Shown: positions 7,594-14,613 of the stretch, piece by piece
Numbering within the stretch: position 1 is the first letter of the stretch
How the letters are laid out: the number at the start of each line of letters is the position of its first letter
IMG/VR virus record: IMGVR_UViG_3300037042_002125
Location: 1-64,000 of that record
Length of the DNA stretch: 64,000 nt
Origin: a virus
Strand: one strand, 5' to 3'
Notes under the pieces: generated by a model
What the model was told of the DNA's origin: nothing
The model's input: the letters and a program-made list of their open reading frames with translations, nothing else
Databases searched by the model: none
Translations under genes and position numbers: made by a program

Positions 7594-8532
7594 ATGAAGA
7601 ATCTGTGGACAGAAGTATATAGACCCAAGACGATAGGAGACTATGTCTTCAAAGATCAAAAACAAAAGAAACAAATAGAGAAGTGGATAGAGAGTGGTGC
7701 ACTTCCACATATCTTGTTGTCAGGGTCTCCGGGTACGGGTAAATCAACCTTAGTGAAAGTTCTGTTAAATGAACTAGGCGTAGATCCTTTTGATGTATTA
7801 GAAGTAAACGCATCTAGGGATAACGGTGTAGATTTTATTAGAGATACTATTACTCGATTTTCTGAAACAATGGGTGTGGGAGATATAAAGTATATATTTC
7901 TAGATGAAGCAGACGGTCTTTCGGCGCCAGCACAGGGTATTTTGAGAGGCACATTAGAAAAGTATGCAGGATCTGTAAGATTCTTACTTACATGTAATCA
8001 TCCACACAAGATTATAGATGCGATTAAATCCAGATGTGAAATTGGTCGTATGCATATAGAGAAATTAGATACAAGCGAATTTTATATGCGATTGGTTAAT
8101 GTGCTGGATAAAGAAAACGTCGAAATTGACCCAGATGCATTAGAAGCTATAGTACAGAAGACATATCCCGACCTACGCCGCGGGATTAGCATGATTCAGG
8201 CTAATTCCTTCAATGGAAAGCTAAATTCTCCCGACGCAGACTCTGAGGTTGTATCCGATTACAAGACTGATATGGTAGTGTTATTCAAGGCAGGTAGATA
8301 TACAGATGCTCGTAAGCTGATATGCGAAAAAATCAGTAAAGACGAATATGATGATGTATATACATTCATGTATAAGAATTTAGAAATTTGGAGTGAAAAT
8401 GATATAGAACAGAGTAGACTGATTATTGCAATTAGAAATGGATTAATCAATCATACTATGTGTTCTGATATTGAATTAAATCTTAGTGCAACTTTATGTG
8501 AACTTGAAATGATTTCGAAAGGTATTTTATGA
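7594..8532 (+). CDS. Clamp-loader AAA+ ATPase (T4 gp44 / RFC small subunit-like)
   Basis: 312 aa from ATG 7594 (upstream TTG 7573 rejected, see promoter). Loads the sliding clamp on primed DNA using ATP. Order of motifs: the family start LWTEVYRPKTIGDYV; Walker A SGSPGTGKST with Lys50; Walker B IFLDEAD (104-107); sensor 1 LTCNH (132-136); the SRC motif with the arginine finger (KSRCE, 145-149); sensor 2 PDLRRGISM. Length equals T4 gp44 (319 aa). It overlaps the next gene by 4 nt. In T4 the partner gp62 follows; the next gene here does not visibly resemble gp62. Confidence 0.93.
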   Translation: MKNLWTEVYRPKTIGDYVFKDQKQKKQIEKWIESGALPHILLSGSPGTGKSTLVKVLLNELGVDPFDVLEVNASRDNGVDFIRDTITRFSETMGVGDIKYIFLDEADGLSAPAQGILRGTLEKYAGSVRFLLTCNHPHKIIDAIKSRCEIGRMHIEKLDTSEFYMRLVNVLDKENVEIDPDALEAIVQKTYPDLRRGISMIQANSFNGKLNSPDADSEVVSDYKTDMVVLFKAGRYTDARKLICEKISKDEYDDVYTFMYKNLEIWSENDIEQSRLIIAIRNGLINHTMCSDIELNLSATLCELEMISKGIL

Positions 8533-8885
8533 GTAAAGAAAAAGTTTTTATCGTGTTATCTCACAAACATAATTTAAAGAAGGGTTCTAGAACAGAGTGG
8601 GAAGTTGCAGAATCTGTAGAATTTGTTAATCAGTTAAGAAATAAGCATATCACTATGTCTAGCGCAATCGGCGATTATCTTAATAGAAAGATGATAAGCG
8701 GCGAAAGTAAAGGAATGGGCGATTATGCAAAGTTCGAAGAATATGTATGGAAGAAGTATTCTAAGCAAATGACAGAACTCGAGACTGCCTATAATGCATT
8801 ACGTGTTCCAGAAATTGTCATACCCGAAACAATGATTACTGATTCTTTCGGTAACGTAAGACCACATACGGTATTTGATATATGA
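8529..8885 (+). CDS. Unrecognised protein in the position of gp62
   Basis: 118 aa, ATGA overlap with the clamp-loader gene and 4-nt overlap with the next. Helical, with EWEVAESVEFVNQLRNKHIT and a Lys/Tyr-rich helix (EEYVWKKYSKQMTELETAY). Position suggests the clamp-loader small subunit gp62, but it is shorter than T4 gp62 (187 aa) and I see no clear similarity. It could equally be an unrelated conserved phage protein. Confidence 0.55.
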   Translation: MSKEKVFIVLSHKHNLKKGSRTEWEVAESVEFVNQLRNKHITMSSAIGDYLNRKMISGESKGMGDYAKFEEYVWKKYSKQMTELETAYNALRVPEIVIPETMITDSFGNVRPHTVFDI

Positions 8886-9487
8886 TTAAAGAGAAGATTA
8901 TCTTAACAGATTGCGACGGAGTACTCTGCAACTGGAACGACGGTTTTAATAAGTTCATGGAAGATAAAGGTATGCCACAATTACCCAATACGGATGATCA
9001 ATATCTATTATCGAAAAGGCACAATATTACTTCTGCATATGCTACAGAACTCGTCAGGGAATTTAATGAAGGCCCGAGTATTGCTGATTTGGAACCATTT
9101 GCTGATTCCGTAGAATATGTAGCCCGACTCTCAGATAAAGGTTTTAGATTTATTGTTGTCACAAGTCTTAGTGATGCGCCACATGCCCATTATTATAGAT
9201 CAAAGAATCTGCACAGTATTTTCGGTAGTCATGTATTTAAAGAAATCAATTGTATTGAAATGGGTGCAAGCAAAGCGCATATTTTAAAAAATTGGCAAGA
9301 TACGGGATATTTCTGGATTGAAGATCACATGCGTCAGGCAGAGGCTGGATATGAAGCTGGCCTACAAACAGTATTAATTAGACATCCATATAACGCACAT
9401 TACACAACTGATTTATTTCCAACAGTAAGTTACGAAAGACCGTGGGAAGAAATATATAATATGGTATGTAAGGAGTATAATTTATAA
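8882..9487 (+). CDS. HAD-superfamily phosphatase / 5'(3')-deoxyribonucleotidase-like
   Basis: 201 aa. HAD motif I is LTDCDGVLCNW (Asp nucleophile at residue 9, Asp11 general acid), motif II is VVTSLSD, and motif III/IV is FWIEDHMRQAEAG followed by TVLIRHPYN. The arrangement with a short alpha-helical cap fits the 5'-nucleotidase, deoxy (NT5C) group that many T4-like phages carry. The likely reaction is dephosphorylation of a nucleotide or polynucleotide end. Overlaps both neighbours by 1-4 nt, within the 7594-11056 operon. Confidence 0.75.
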   Translation: MIKEKIILTDCDGVLCNWNDGFNKFMEDKGMPQLPNTDDQYLLSKRHNITSAYATELVREFNEGPSIADLEPFADSVEYVARLSDKGFRFIVVTSLSDAPHAHYYRSKNLHSIFGSHVFKEINCIEMGASKAHILKNWQDTGYFWIEDHMRQAEAGYEAGLQTVLIRHPYNAHYTTDLFPTVSYERPWEEIYNMVCKEYNL

Positions 9488-10212
9488 TGCTTATAAACGT
9501 ATTTTCATTGCATCGCACTGGATCTACCTGGTGGGCACATTATATTAAAAATCAATACCCTGGTAGTAAAATATATAATGAAATATTTAATCAGCTATGG
9601 TATTTTACTATTAATGAGAACGGAAGTTTTACATGGCACAACGAATATAGCGACGGATGCTTCTGGAGAGCACCAAATGCTTCCTGCACAGAAATTGTGC
9701 ATAATTACAGAGAACTTGCAACCAAGGATAATCTTAGATTCGACAGATGGTTAAAATTCTTAGAATTATCTACAGATACAATTATTTGCCATACTCATCT
9801 TTCACCCCTACAAGATGATAAGTATCTTACAGAATTATGCAAGATAGGTAATAAGAACTATTATGTCTATAGAGAAAATATCTTAGAGAAAATAGCATCT
9901 TTCGTAATATTAGAACATACAGGTGAATATACAGTATTTACTAAAGATAGAGCTAATATTAATGTAAAATTTACATATCCTATTATTAACATGAAATCAA
10001 CAGAATGGAAGATATATGAAATATTACATGCTAATGAATTCATAGAAAATAAATTATTTAATTATGAAAGAATTAAATATGAATTTATGCCATTCAACGA
10101 AACAATAGAGGGAATGCCACTAAAACAAAATGTGTCAGCATTCGACAGATTGTGCATTATAGATCAAGAATTAATAAAACAAATATATACAAGGACAAAA
10201 AATGGCAGGTAA
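9487..10212 (+). CDS. Sulfotransferase-like protein
   Basis: 241 aa. The start LINVFSLHRTGSTWWAHYI resembles the PAPS 5'-phosphosulfate-binding loop of sulfotransferases (R-S/T-G-S/T-T-W) after a first beta-strand. YVYRENILEKIASFVI (about residues 127-142) resembles the 3'-phosphate-binding strand-helix with Arg followed by Ser. Between them lies CHTHL, a candidate catalytic His region. The acceptor is unknown (glycan or protein). It overlaps by 11 nt the next gene, a CysC-like kinase fused to a nucleotidyltransferase, which is the enzyme pair needed to make PAPS. The match is by motifs only. Confidence 0.55.
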   Translation: MLINVFSLHRTGSTWWAHYIKNQYPGSKIYNEIFNQLWYFTINENGSFTWHNEYSDGCFWRAPNASCTEIVHNYRELATKDNLRFDRWLKFLELSTDTIICHTHLSPLQDDKYLTELCKIGNKNYYVYRENILEKIASFVILEHTGEYTVFTKDRANINVKFTYPIINMKSTEWKIYEILHANEFIENKLFNYERIKYEFMPFNETIEGMPLKQNVSAFDRLCIIDQELIKQIYTRTKNGR

Positions 10213-11056
10213 AATTTTAATAATGGGCCTACCAGGGTCTGGCAAAACAACACTCGCAATAGCACTTAAGAAGTATTTAGAAGATAATGGTACCGCAAAC
10301 AACATGTCATTATCTAATGCGATGACTACTGACATGCTTATCGGTGATTATAAGGTCACCGTTGACTGGTTCAACGCTGATGAAATTCGTAAACGCTTCA
10401 ACGACTGGGACTTCAGCCAAGACGGCCGTATCAGACAATCGCTACGCATGGCAGAGTTCGCCCTGAAATCATCAGGTGATTTTGTTATCGCTGACTTTGT
10501 TGCACCGCTAGTGGAGATGCGAAATAACTTTAAGGCAGACTGGACTATCTGGATGGATACTATCGATCAAGGTCGTTTCGATGATACAAACAAAGCATTC
10601 GTACCACCCACTATATATGACTTCCGTGTCACTGAACAGAACGCAGACAAGTGGGCCGAGTTTATTGGTACACATATTCTTGAAAATCGGCGCCGCCCAG
10701 TGTTTAATTGGCAAAAAGAAACTGTTATGCTACTAGGAAGATATCAGCCTTGGCATCAAGGGCATAGGGCATTATTTGATATTGCTATTGCTAAAACAGG
10801 GCAGGTAATTGTACAGATACGAGATTGTCAGGGTTGGAACGGTAGCAATCCTTTTACTCTTAAACAAGTGGCAGACTATATTAGACGAGATCTCGACCCC
10901 TTATATCAGGGCCAGTATGAAATACAAATTGTGCCCAACATTGTTGAAATTAATTATGGACGCGACGTGGGCTATAAAATAAACAAAATAGATCTTCCAG
11001 ATGAGATACAACAAATATCTGCTACTAAAATTCGTAAGGATATGGGTATAGAATAA
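10202..11056 (+). CDS. Bifunctional CysC-like kinase / HxGH nucleotidyltransferase
   Basis: 284 aa. N-terminal domain (1-165): P-loop GLPGSGKTT (9-17), WFNADEIRKRFNDWDFSQ and a Gly/Phe-Val-Ile-Ala-Asp-Phe-Val-Ala-Pro strand, matching adenylylsulfate (APS) kinase CysC, which makes PAPS. C-terminal domain (about 174-284): GRYQPWHQGH (HxGH motif, His185 and His188), NYGRDVGY, and the final ISATKIR motif of the nucleotidyltransferase superfamily (NMN adenylyltransferase, cytidylyltransferases). Possible activities are a PAPS synthase analogue (ATP sulfurylase plus APS kinase) or a NadR-like pair in reverse order. The neighbouring sulfotransferase-like gene favours the first; the ISxTxIR motif favours the second. 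Roughly 10310-10710 is richer in G/C-ending codons than the rest of the gene, suggesting a recently joined N-terminal domain. Confidence 0.75.
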   Translation: MAGKILIMGLPGSGKTTLAIALKKYLEDNGTANNMSLSNAMTTDMLIGDYKVTVDWFNADEIRKRFNDWDFSQDGRIRQSLRMAEFALKSSGDFVIADFVAPLVEMRNNFKADWTIWMDTIDQGRFDDTNKAFVPPTIYDFRVTEQNADKWAEFIGTHILENRRRPVFNWQKETVMLLGRYQPWHQGHRALFDIAIAKTGQVIVQIRDCQGWNGSNPFTLKQVADYIRRDLDPLYQGQYEIQIVPNIVEINYGRDVGYKINKIDLPDEIQQISATKIRKDMGIE

Positions 11057-11079
11057 AATTGTTGGGACGATGGCACAAT

Positions 11080-11087
11080 GATAAATA
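11080..11087 (+). promoter_or_regulatory. NATAAATA late-promoter-like box
   Basis: GATAAATA followed by CATT, 25 nt before the ATG at 11105: the same spacing as the box before 5218. No -35 element. Confidence 0.5.
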
Positions 11088-11104
11088 CATTAAGGGAGAA
11101 ATGT

Positions 11105-11341
11105 ATGGACTCATTTGTATATCAATGGACTAATTTAACATTAGATAAAATTTATATAGGATTTCATAAAGGGACAGAAGGTGATGGATACATTTGTTCA
11201 TCGGCATCTTCTATCTTCTGGGAAGATTTTCGTAATCCCAGTAGCCCCAGTAGCCCCAGTAGCCCCAGTAGCCCCAGTAGCCCCAGTAGCCCCAGTAGCC
11301 CCATCAATCCCTGCTGGCGCAGCATTGATGATTGTGTTTAG
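11105..11341 (+). pseudogene. 5' fragment of a GIY-YIG homing endonuclease joined to a repeat
   Basis: The start at 11105 has RBS GGGAGA 5 nt upstream. The first 44 residues (to about 11236) are a GIY-YIG N-terminus: FVYQWTNLTLDKIYIGFHKG, then GDGYICSS and FWEDFRN, as in free-standing phage homing endonucleases. The reading frame then runs into seven copies of a 9-bp repeat and yields only Ser-Ser-Pro repeats, so the remaining nuclease (catalytic Arg/Glu region) is missing. The repeat is in frame with a collagen-like ORF on the other strand. Broken by recombination, or the point of an assembly error. Confidence 0.6.
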
Positions 11342-11353
11342 GTTTTTGGACAT
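11198..11353 (-). CDS. Short collagen-like ORF, 51 aa
   Basis: Starts with ATG at 11353, 4 nt after the stop of the gene at 11357 (GGAATAAACC in front, SD-like). It encodes MSKNLNTIINAAPAGIDG, then about seven Gly-Ala-Thr triplets, then ITKIFPEDRRCR and TGA. The N-terminus looks like a true start of a collagen-containing fibre gene. The short C-terminus, antisense to the GIY-YIG fragment, looks accidental, so this may be the 5' part of a longer gene cut at the junction. Confidence 0.4.
   Translation of the reverse strand: MSKNLNTIINAAPAGIDGATGATGATGATGATGATGATGITKIFPEDRRCR
11240..11302. repeat. Seven tandem copies of a 9-bp unit (AGTAGCCCC)
   Basis: Perfect 9-bp tandem array. On the - strand it encodes Gly-Ala-Thr collagen-type triplets, like the fibre genes to its right. 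It marks the change from the AT-rich + strand block to the GC-richer - strand block. Confidence 0.9.
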
Positions 11354-11356
11354 GGT

Positions 11357-11731
11357 TTATTCCGGGTTTGCGGGTAATTCCACCCAAGATACTGTTGATT
11401 CATCCCATTGATATTGTTTGCCGTCCTCTGGGTAGGAGGCTGGAGGCTCCCACAAACACGATTCTTCGTTAAGCAGCCATGAGTCAAACGGTTTTGGAGC
11501 TATGAACGCATCACGGACGGCATCGTAGGTATATCCGACACCAGCGTAGTTCTTTCGGAAGTTTCCGTTGTAGCTTGTCTGTTTCCAGTTGGAATATCCA
11601 CCCGACCAATTTGTCAGGAACTCAATTCCCTTGGCCTCAGACTCAACTCCGTTGTCGAGTAATTCGTTGTTGTTCAAACAATTAACATCAACGACGATAT
11701 TGTTCGCGTCGAGTTTTGCAAAATGTGCCAT
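11357..11731 (-). CDS. Tail-fibre-associated protein (MAHFAKLD family)
   Basis: 124 aa from ATG 11731 (GGAATC before it). An upstream in-frame start inside the adhesin gene is less likely. MAHFAKLDANNIVVDV, NWKQTSYNGNFRKNYAGVGY and KPFDSWLLNEESCLWEPP resemble a small protein or domain that recurs beside or within tail-fibre genes of marine T4-like phages (from memory). Probably a virion fibre component or fibre tip; no enzymatic motif. Lies directly downstream of the adhesin gene in the fibre operon. Confidence 0.65.
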   Translation of the reverse strand: MAHFAKLDANNIVVDVNCLNNNELLDNGVESEAKGIEFLTNWSGGYSNWKQTSYNGNFRKNYAGVGYTYDAVRDAFIAPKPFDSWLLNEESCLWEPPASYPEDGKQYQWDESTVSWVELPANPE

Positions 11732-11739
11732 GTTGATTC

Positions 11740-14562
11740 CTAGAAAGTAATGGAGCCGTTGCCGGTCCATGTATAGATGCGATAACCACCTGATACGGTT
11801 ACCGTGGGGGAGCCTGTGGTTGCAGATGCGGCTGCATAACTGTCTGCATAACGGATGACTACTACGCCAGAACCCCCGGTTCCCCCTGTTCCTCCATTAT
11901 TAGCGCCGCCCCCACCACCACCGGTATTTGTTGTGCCGGAATATCCGTTGGCGCTTGACGAGACTGCCCCACCATTACCGCCACCACCTAACCCCCCAGT
12001 TCCCGGAGTTCCTGATGCGTAGCAGGTTCCGGCGCCGCCACCTGCATAATAAGTTGCAGTTCCAGATATAGAGGATTGTAATCCAACTCCGCCATTTCCG
12101 CCTTGTCCTGTTGATGCATTACCTCCAACAGCACCGGCGCCGCCGCCGCCACCTGATGGATATGGATTTGTACTTGCACTAGTTCCCCCGGTATTTCCTT
12201 GCCCCGATGTTCCAGCGCCGCCTGCATTAACGCCCCATGATGATCCGCCACCACCAGAACCGCCAGGTTGACCAACTCCCCCATTGCCAGTACCACCCCG
12301 GCCACCACCAATTGCAGTAATATCTGCCCAATTATTTGCACCGTCTGTAGTATCAGTCAAAATAGTTGCTGTTTGCGTGTCATTTGTACTATCTTTGTTA
12401 TAGTATAAAAATACTTTGTAACTAGTTCCCCCAGTTAATGAGACAGTTTCTGAATATATTACAGTATCACTAGTATCAGTGATAGAGAATACAATTGATG
12501 CTCCTGTTTTAGTTGCCCTAAGTCTAAATGGTGTGCTAGCGGCTAAACCTGCATAGGCGTAATTAATTAATTTTCTGGCTAATGCCGTGCCATACGCTGC
12601 ATATTGTGCATATTCTACCGCCTGTGTAAATGTATTGGCATTAGTGTTATTAAGACCAATACCTAGATATCCAGCATTAGTGGGGCGTGTTCCTGAAATT
12701 TGAACTTTGAAATCAAAGTTGGCACTAGCAGAAGTAAATATATCCGACACTACATAATTATTTGGAGATGGAGCATTAACTAACGTTAACGGAGGATGAG
12801 CTATTCCTAATGAAGAATTACTTCCATTGTTTGCCACGGTTGTAGACGAATTACCAGCACCTCCGGCTCCTATAGTAATTCTATAACCAATACCAGCAGT
12901 AACAGCAGTAGTAGTAAAATATCCACCCGCACCACCACCCCCTGATGGTTCTGCATAACCACCAGAACTGCCCCCACCTCCCGCCACGATAAGGCATTCA
13001 ACAGCAGGAGGACGCTCAACAGCTGCAACCGTCCAAGTAAATGTCCGGGTGGCAGTCTTGTTGGTAGTCGCAGTAGCAGCCGTGATGACGCTTGCTCCGC
13101 TGCTGATTGTCGTGGGTGCCCCGGTGATCTGATCGCCGCTGATGCTCACCCCCGCAGGAAGGGTGTCGGCTGAGTACGAAATCGTCCCTCCCGTTGCCGA
13201 AGCTGCAACCAGCGTGATCGCGCTCATGGCCGTGCTTTGCCCCAGTAAATAGGCGGTGCCATCAGCAGGGCTTGTCCAAGTCACCACATCGGGATTGACG
13301 GTGATTGAGAAACTGCGGTTTGTGGTCTGGTTCTGTGCGTCAACGGCCTTGATGACAAAGCTGTAGGTTGTCGAGCTTGCAGTTACAGCGTTGGTCCCGC
13401 TTATCAGGCCGGTGGAACTGTTCAGTGTGATGTTGGTTGGTAGAGAACCCGAAACGACCGAATAGGTTACTGGCGCATCACCTGTGGCAGCAAGCGTTGT
13501 GGATACCGCACCAGTCTCATAGGACGCTCCAAGGGTTCCAGCTGCCGTTGTCCAAGCGGGTATACCGCTGTACGAGATACCCGGAACTGCGATGGCCGTT
13601 GCACCGTCTGTATTGACAAGGTAGACCGGGTACGTTCCAGCGGCCACGGCTGGTGCAGTGAAGGTGATCGAGGTTGAGCTGACTACCGCCACCACGGATA
13701 CTGTGGTGAAAGGCGAGGTTCCAATCAGAAGTGAAGCCCCTGCTGCAAAGCCAGTGCCGACCAAGGTGACAGTCTCTCCACCAGCCACGTCTACGGCTGT
13801 CTCCGAACTGGGGTAGGTGATTCCCGTGATTTTGGGTACGTCTGCTCCTGCACCCGTAGCTCCAGTCGGGCCAGTAGGACCACCTGGAGTACCAGCGGCT
13901 CCAGTAGCACCAGTCAAACCCACCGTAGGCGTCTCGGCCACCTTCCAGTTGGATGTAGCGCCGATATAAACCAGCGGCACAAAGGCACCGTTGATGTTGA
14001 TGTTCAATCCAGTGCTTTCCCCCTCCACCGAACTTGCTCCAACCACCAGCACGTTATGAACCGCGCATTGGTTGGCAACGTCAAGGATTGAGATAAGAGC
14101 GCCGTCCACGCCTATAGGAAGGGTGATCGTGAATCCCCCAGCGGTTGAGTCCACCCGCACCAGATCGTTTGCCGCAGCCGTGTAGTTGGCCGTCTTGACT
14201 GCGGTTGGTGTGAGGCCGGAGCCACTTCCACCACTGCCAGCAGGGCCAGTTAAGCCGGTTGCACCTGTGGGACCTGTTACCGTAGAAGCAGCACCACCGG
14301 GTCCTGTCCAACCTGTGGGTCCTGTGACTGTGCTGGCTGCCCCGTTAGGACCTGTCCAGCCTGTGGGACCTGTTACCGTAGAAGCAGCACCACCGGGTCC
14401 TGTCCAACCTGTGGGTCCTGTGACTGTGCTGGCTGCTCCAGTGGGGCCTGTGACTGTGGAGGCTGCCCCGTTAGGACCTGTCCATCCAGTGGGACCTGTA
14501 ACCGACGGCCTGCCGTAGGTCGAAATTGCCCCAAGTCGTAAACCCGTTAAGGTTATTGCCAT
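11740..14562 (-). CDS. Modular adhesin / tail fibre with collagen, IPT, Ig-like and polyglycine domains
   Basis: 940 aa. Order: N-terminal tip (1-15); Gly-Pro-Thr collagen-like repeats (about 15-115); a phage-fibre beta domain (about 116-212, ...[15 protein letters not shown]...NWKVAETP) also found in the 1.9-kaa fibre upstream; more GPTG repeats; an IPT/TIG Ig-like domain (about 234-334); two putative-Ig (He_PIG-like) domains (about 334-514); then a glycine-rich receptor-binding region (from about 520). The last is interrupted by a beta-sandwich-like insert (about 590-740, [20 protein letters not shown]) and ends in [11 protein letters not shown] and [14 protein letters not shown]. Polyglycine-rich loops are the receptor contact in T4-type gp38 adhesins. 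Likely the distal, host-range-determining protein. Confidence 0.8.
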   Translation of the reverse strand: MAITLTGLRLGAISTYGRPSVTGPTGWTGPNGAASTVTGPTGAASTVTGPTGWTGPGGAASTVTGPTGWTGPNGAASTVTGPTGWTGPGGAASTVTGPTGATGLTGPAGSGGSGSGLTPTAVKTANYTAAANDLVRVDSTAGGFTITLPIGVDGALISILDVANQCAVHNVLVVGASSVEGESTGLNININGAFVPLVYIGATSNWKVAETPTVGLTGATGAAGTPGGPTGPTGATGAGADVPKITGITYPSSETAVDVAGGETVTLVGTGFAAGASLLIGTSPFTTVSVVAVVSSTSITFTAPAVAAGTYPVYLVNTDGATAIAVPGISYSGIPAWTTAAGTLGASYETGAVSTTLAATGDAPVTYSVVSGSLPTNITLNSSTGLISGTNAVTASSTTYSFVIKAVDAQNQTTNRSFSITVNPDVVTWTSPADGTAYLLGQSTAMSAITLVAASATGGTISYSADTLPAGVSISGDQITGAPTTISSGASVITAATATTNKTATRTFTWTVAAVERPPAVECLIVAGGGGSSGGYAEPSGGGGAGGYFTTTAVTAGIGYRITIGAGGAGNSSTTVANNGSNSSLGIAHPPLTLVNAPSPNNYVVSDIFTSASANFDFKVQISGTRPTNAGYLGIGLNNTNANTFTQAVEYAQYAAYGTALARKLINYAYAGLAASTPFRLRATKTGASIVFSITDTSDTVIYSETVSLTGGTSYKVFLYYNKDSTNDTQTATILTDTTDGANNWADITAIGGGRGGTGNGGVGQPGGSGGGGSSWGVNAGGAGTSGQGNTGGTSASTNPYPSGGGGGAGAVGGNASTGQGGNGGVGLQSSISGTATYYAGGGAGTCYASGTPGTGGLGGGGNGGAVSSSANGYSGTTNTGGGGGGANNGGTGGTGGSGVVVIRYADSYAAASATTGSPTVTVSGGYRIYTWTGNGSITF
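14220..14520. repeat. Collagen-coding DNA repeats
   Basis: Repeated 9/18/27-bp units coding for (Gly-Pro-Thr)n blocks such as [18 protein letters not shown] in the 940-aa adhesin. The same units recur at about 15050-15900, 16220-16440, 18640-19040 and 24510-25850, giving homology for recombination between fibre genes. Confidence 0.85.
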
Positions 14563-14613
14563 GTTAGTTCCTTGAGCGTTAAAGTTAGAGTTACTGTTAT
14601 ACTACGGTACTAA

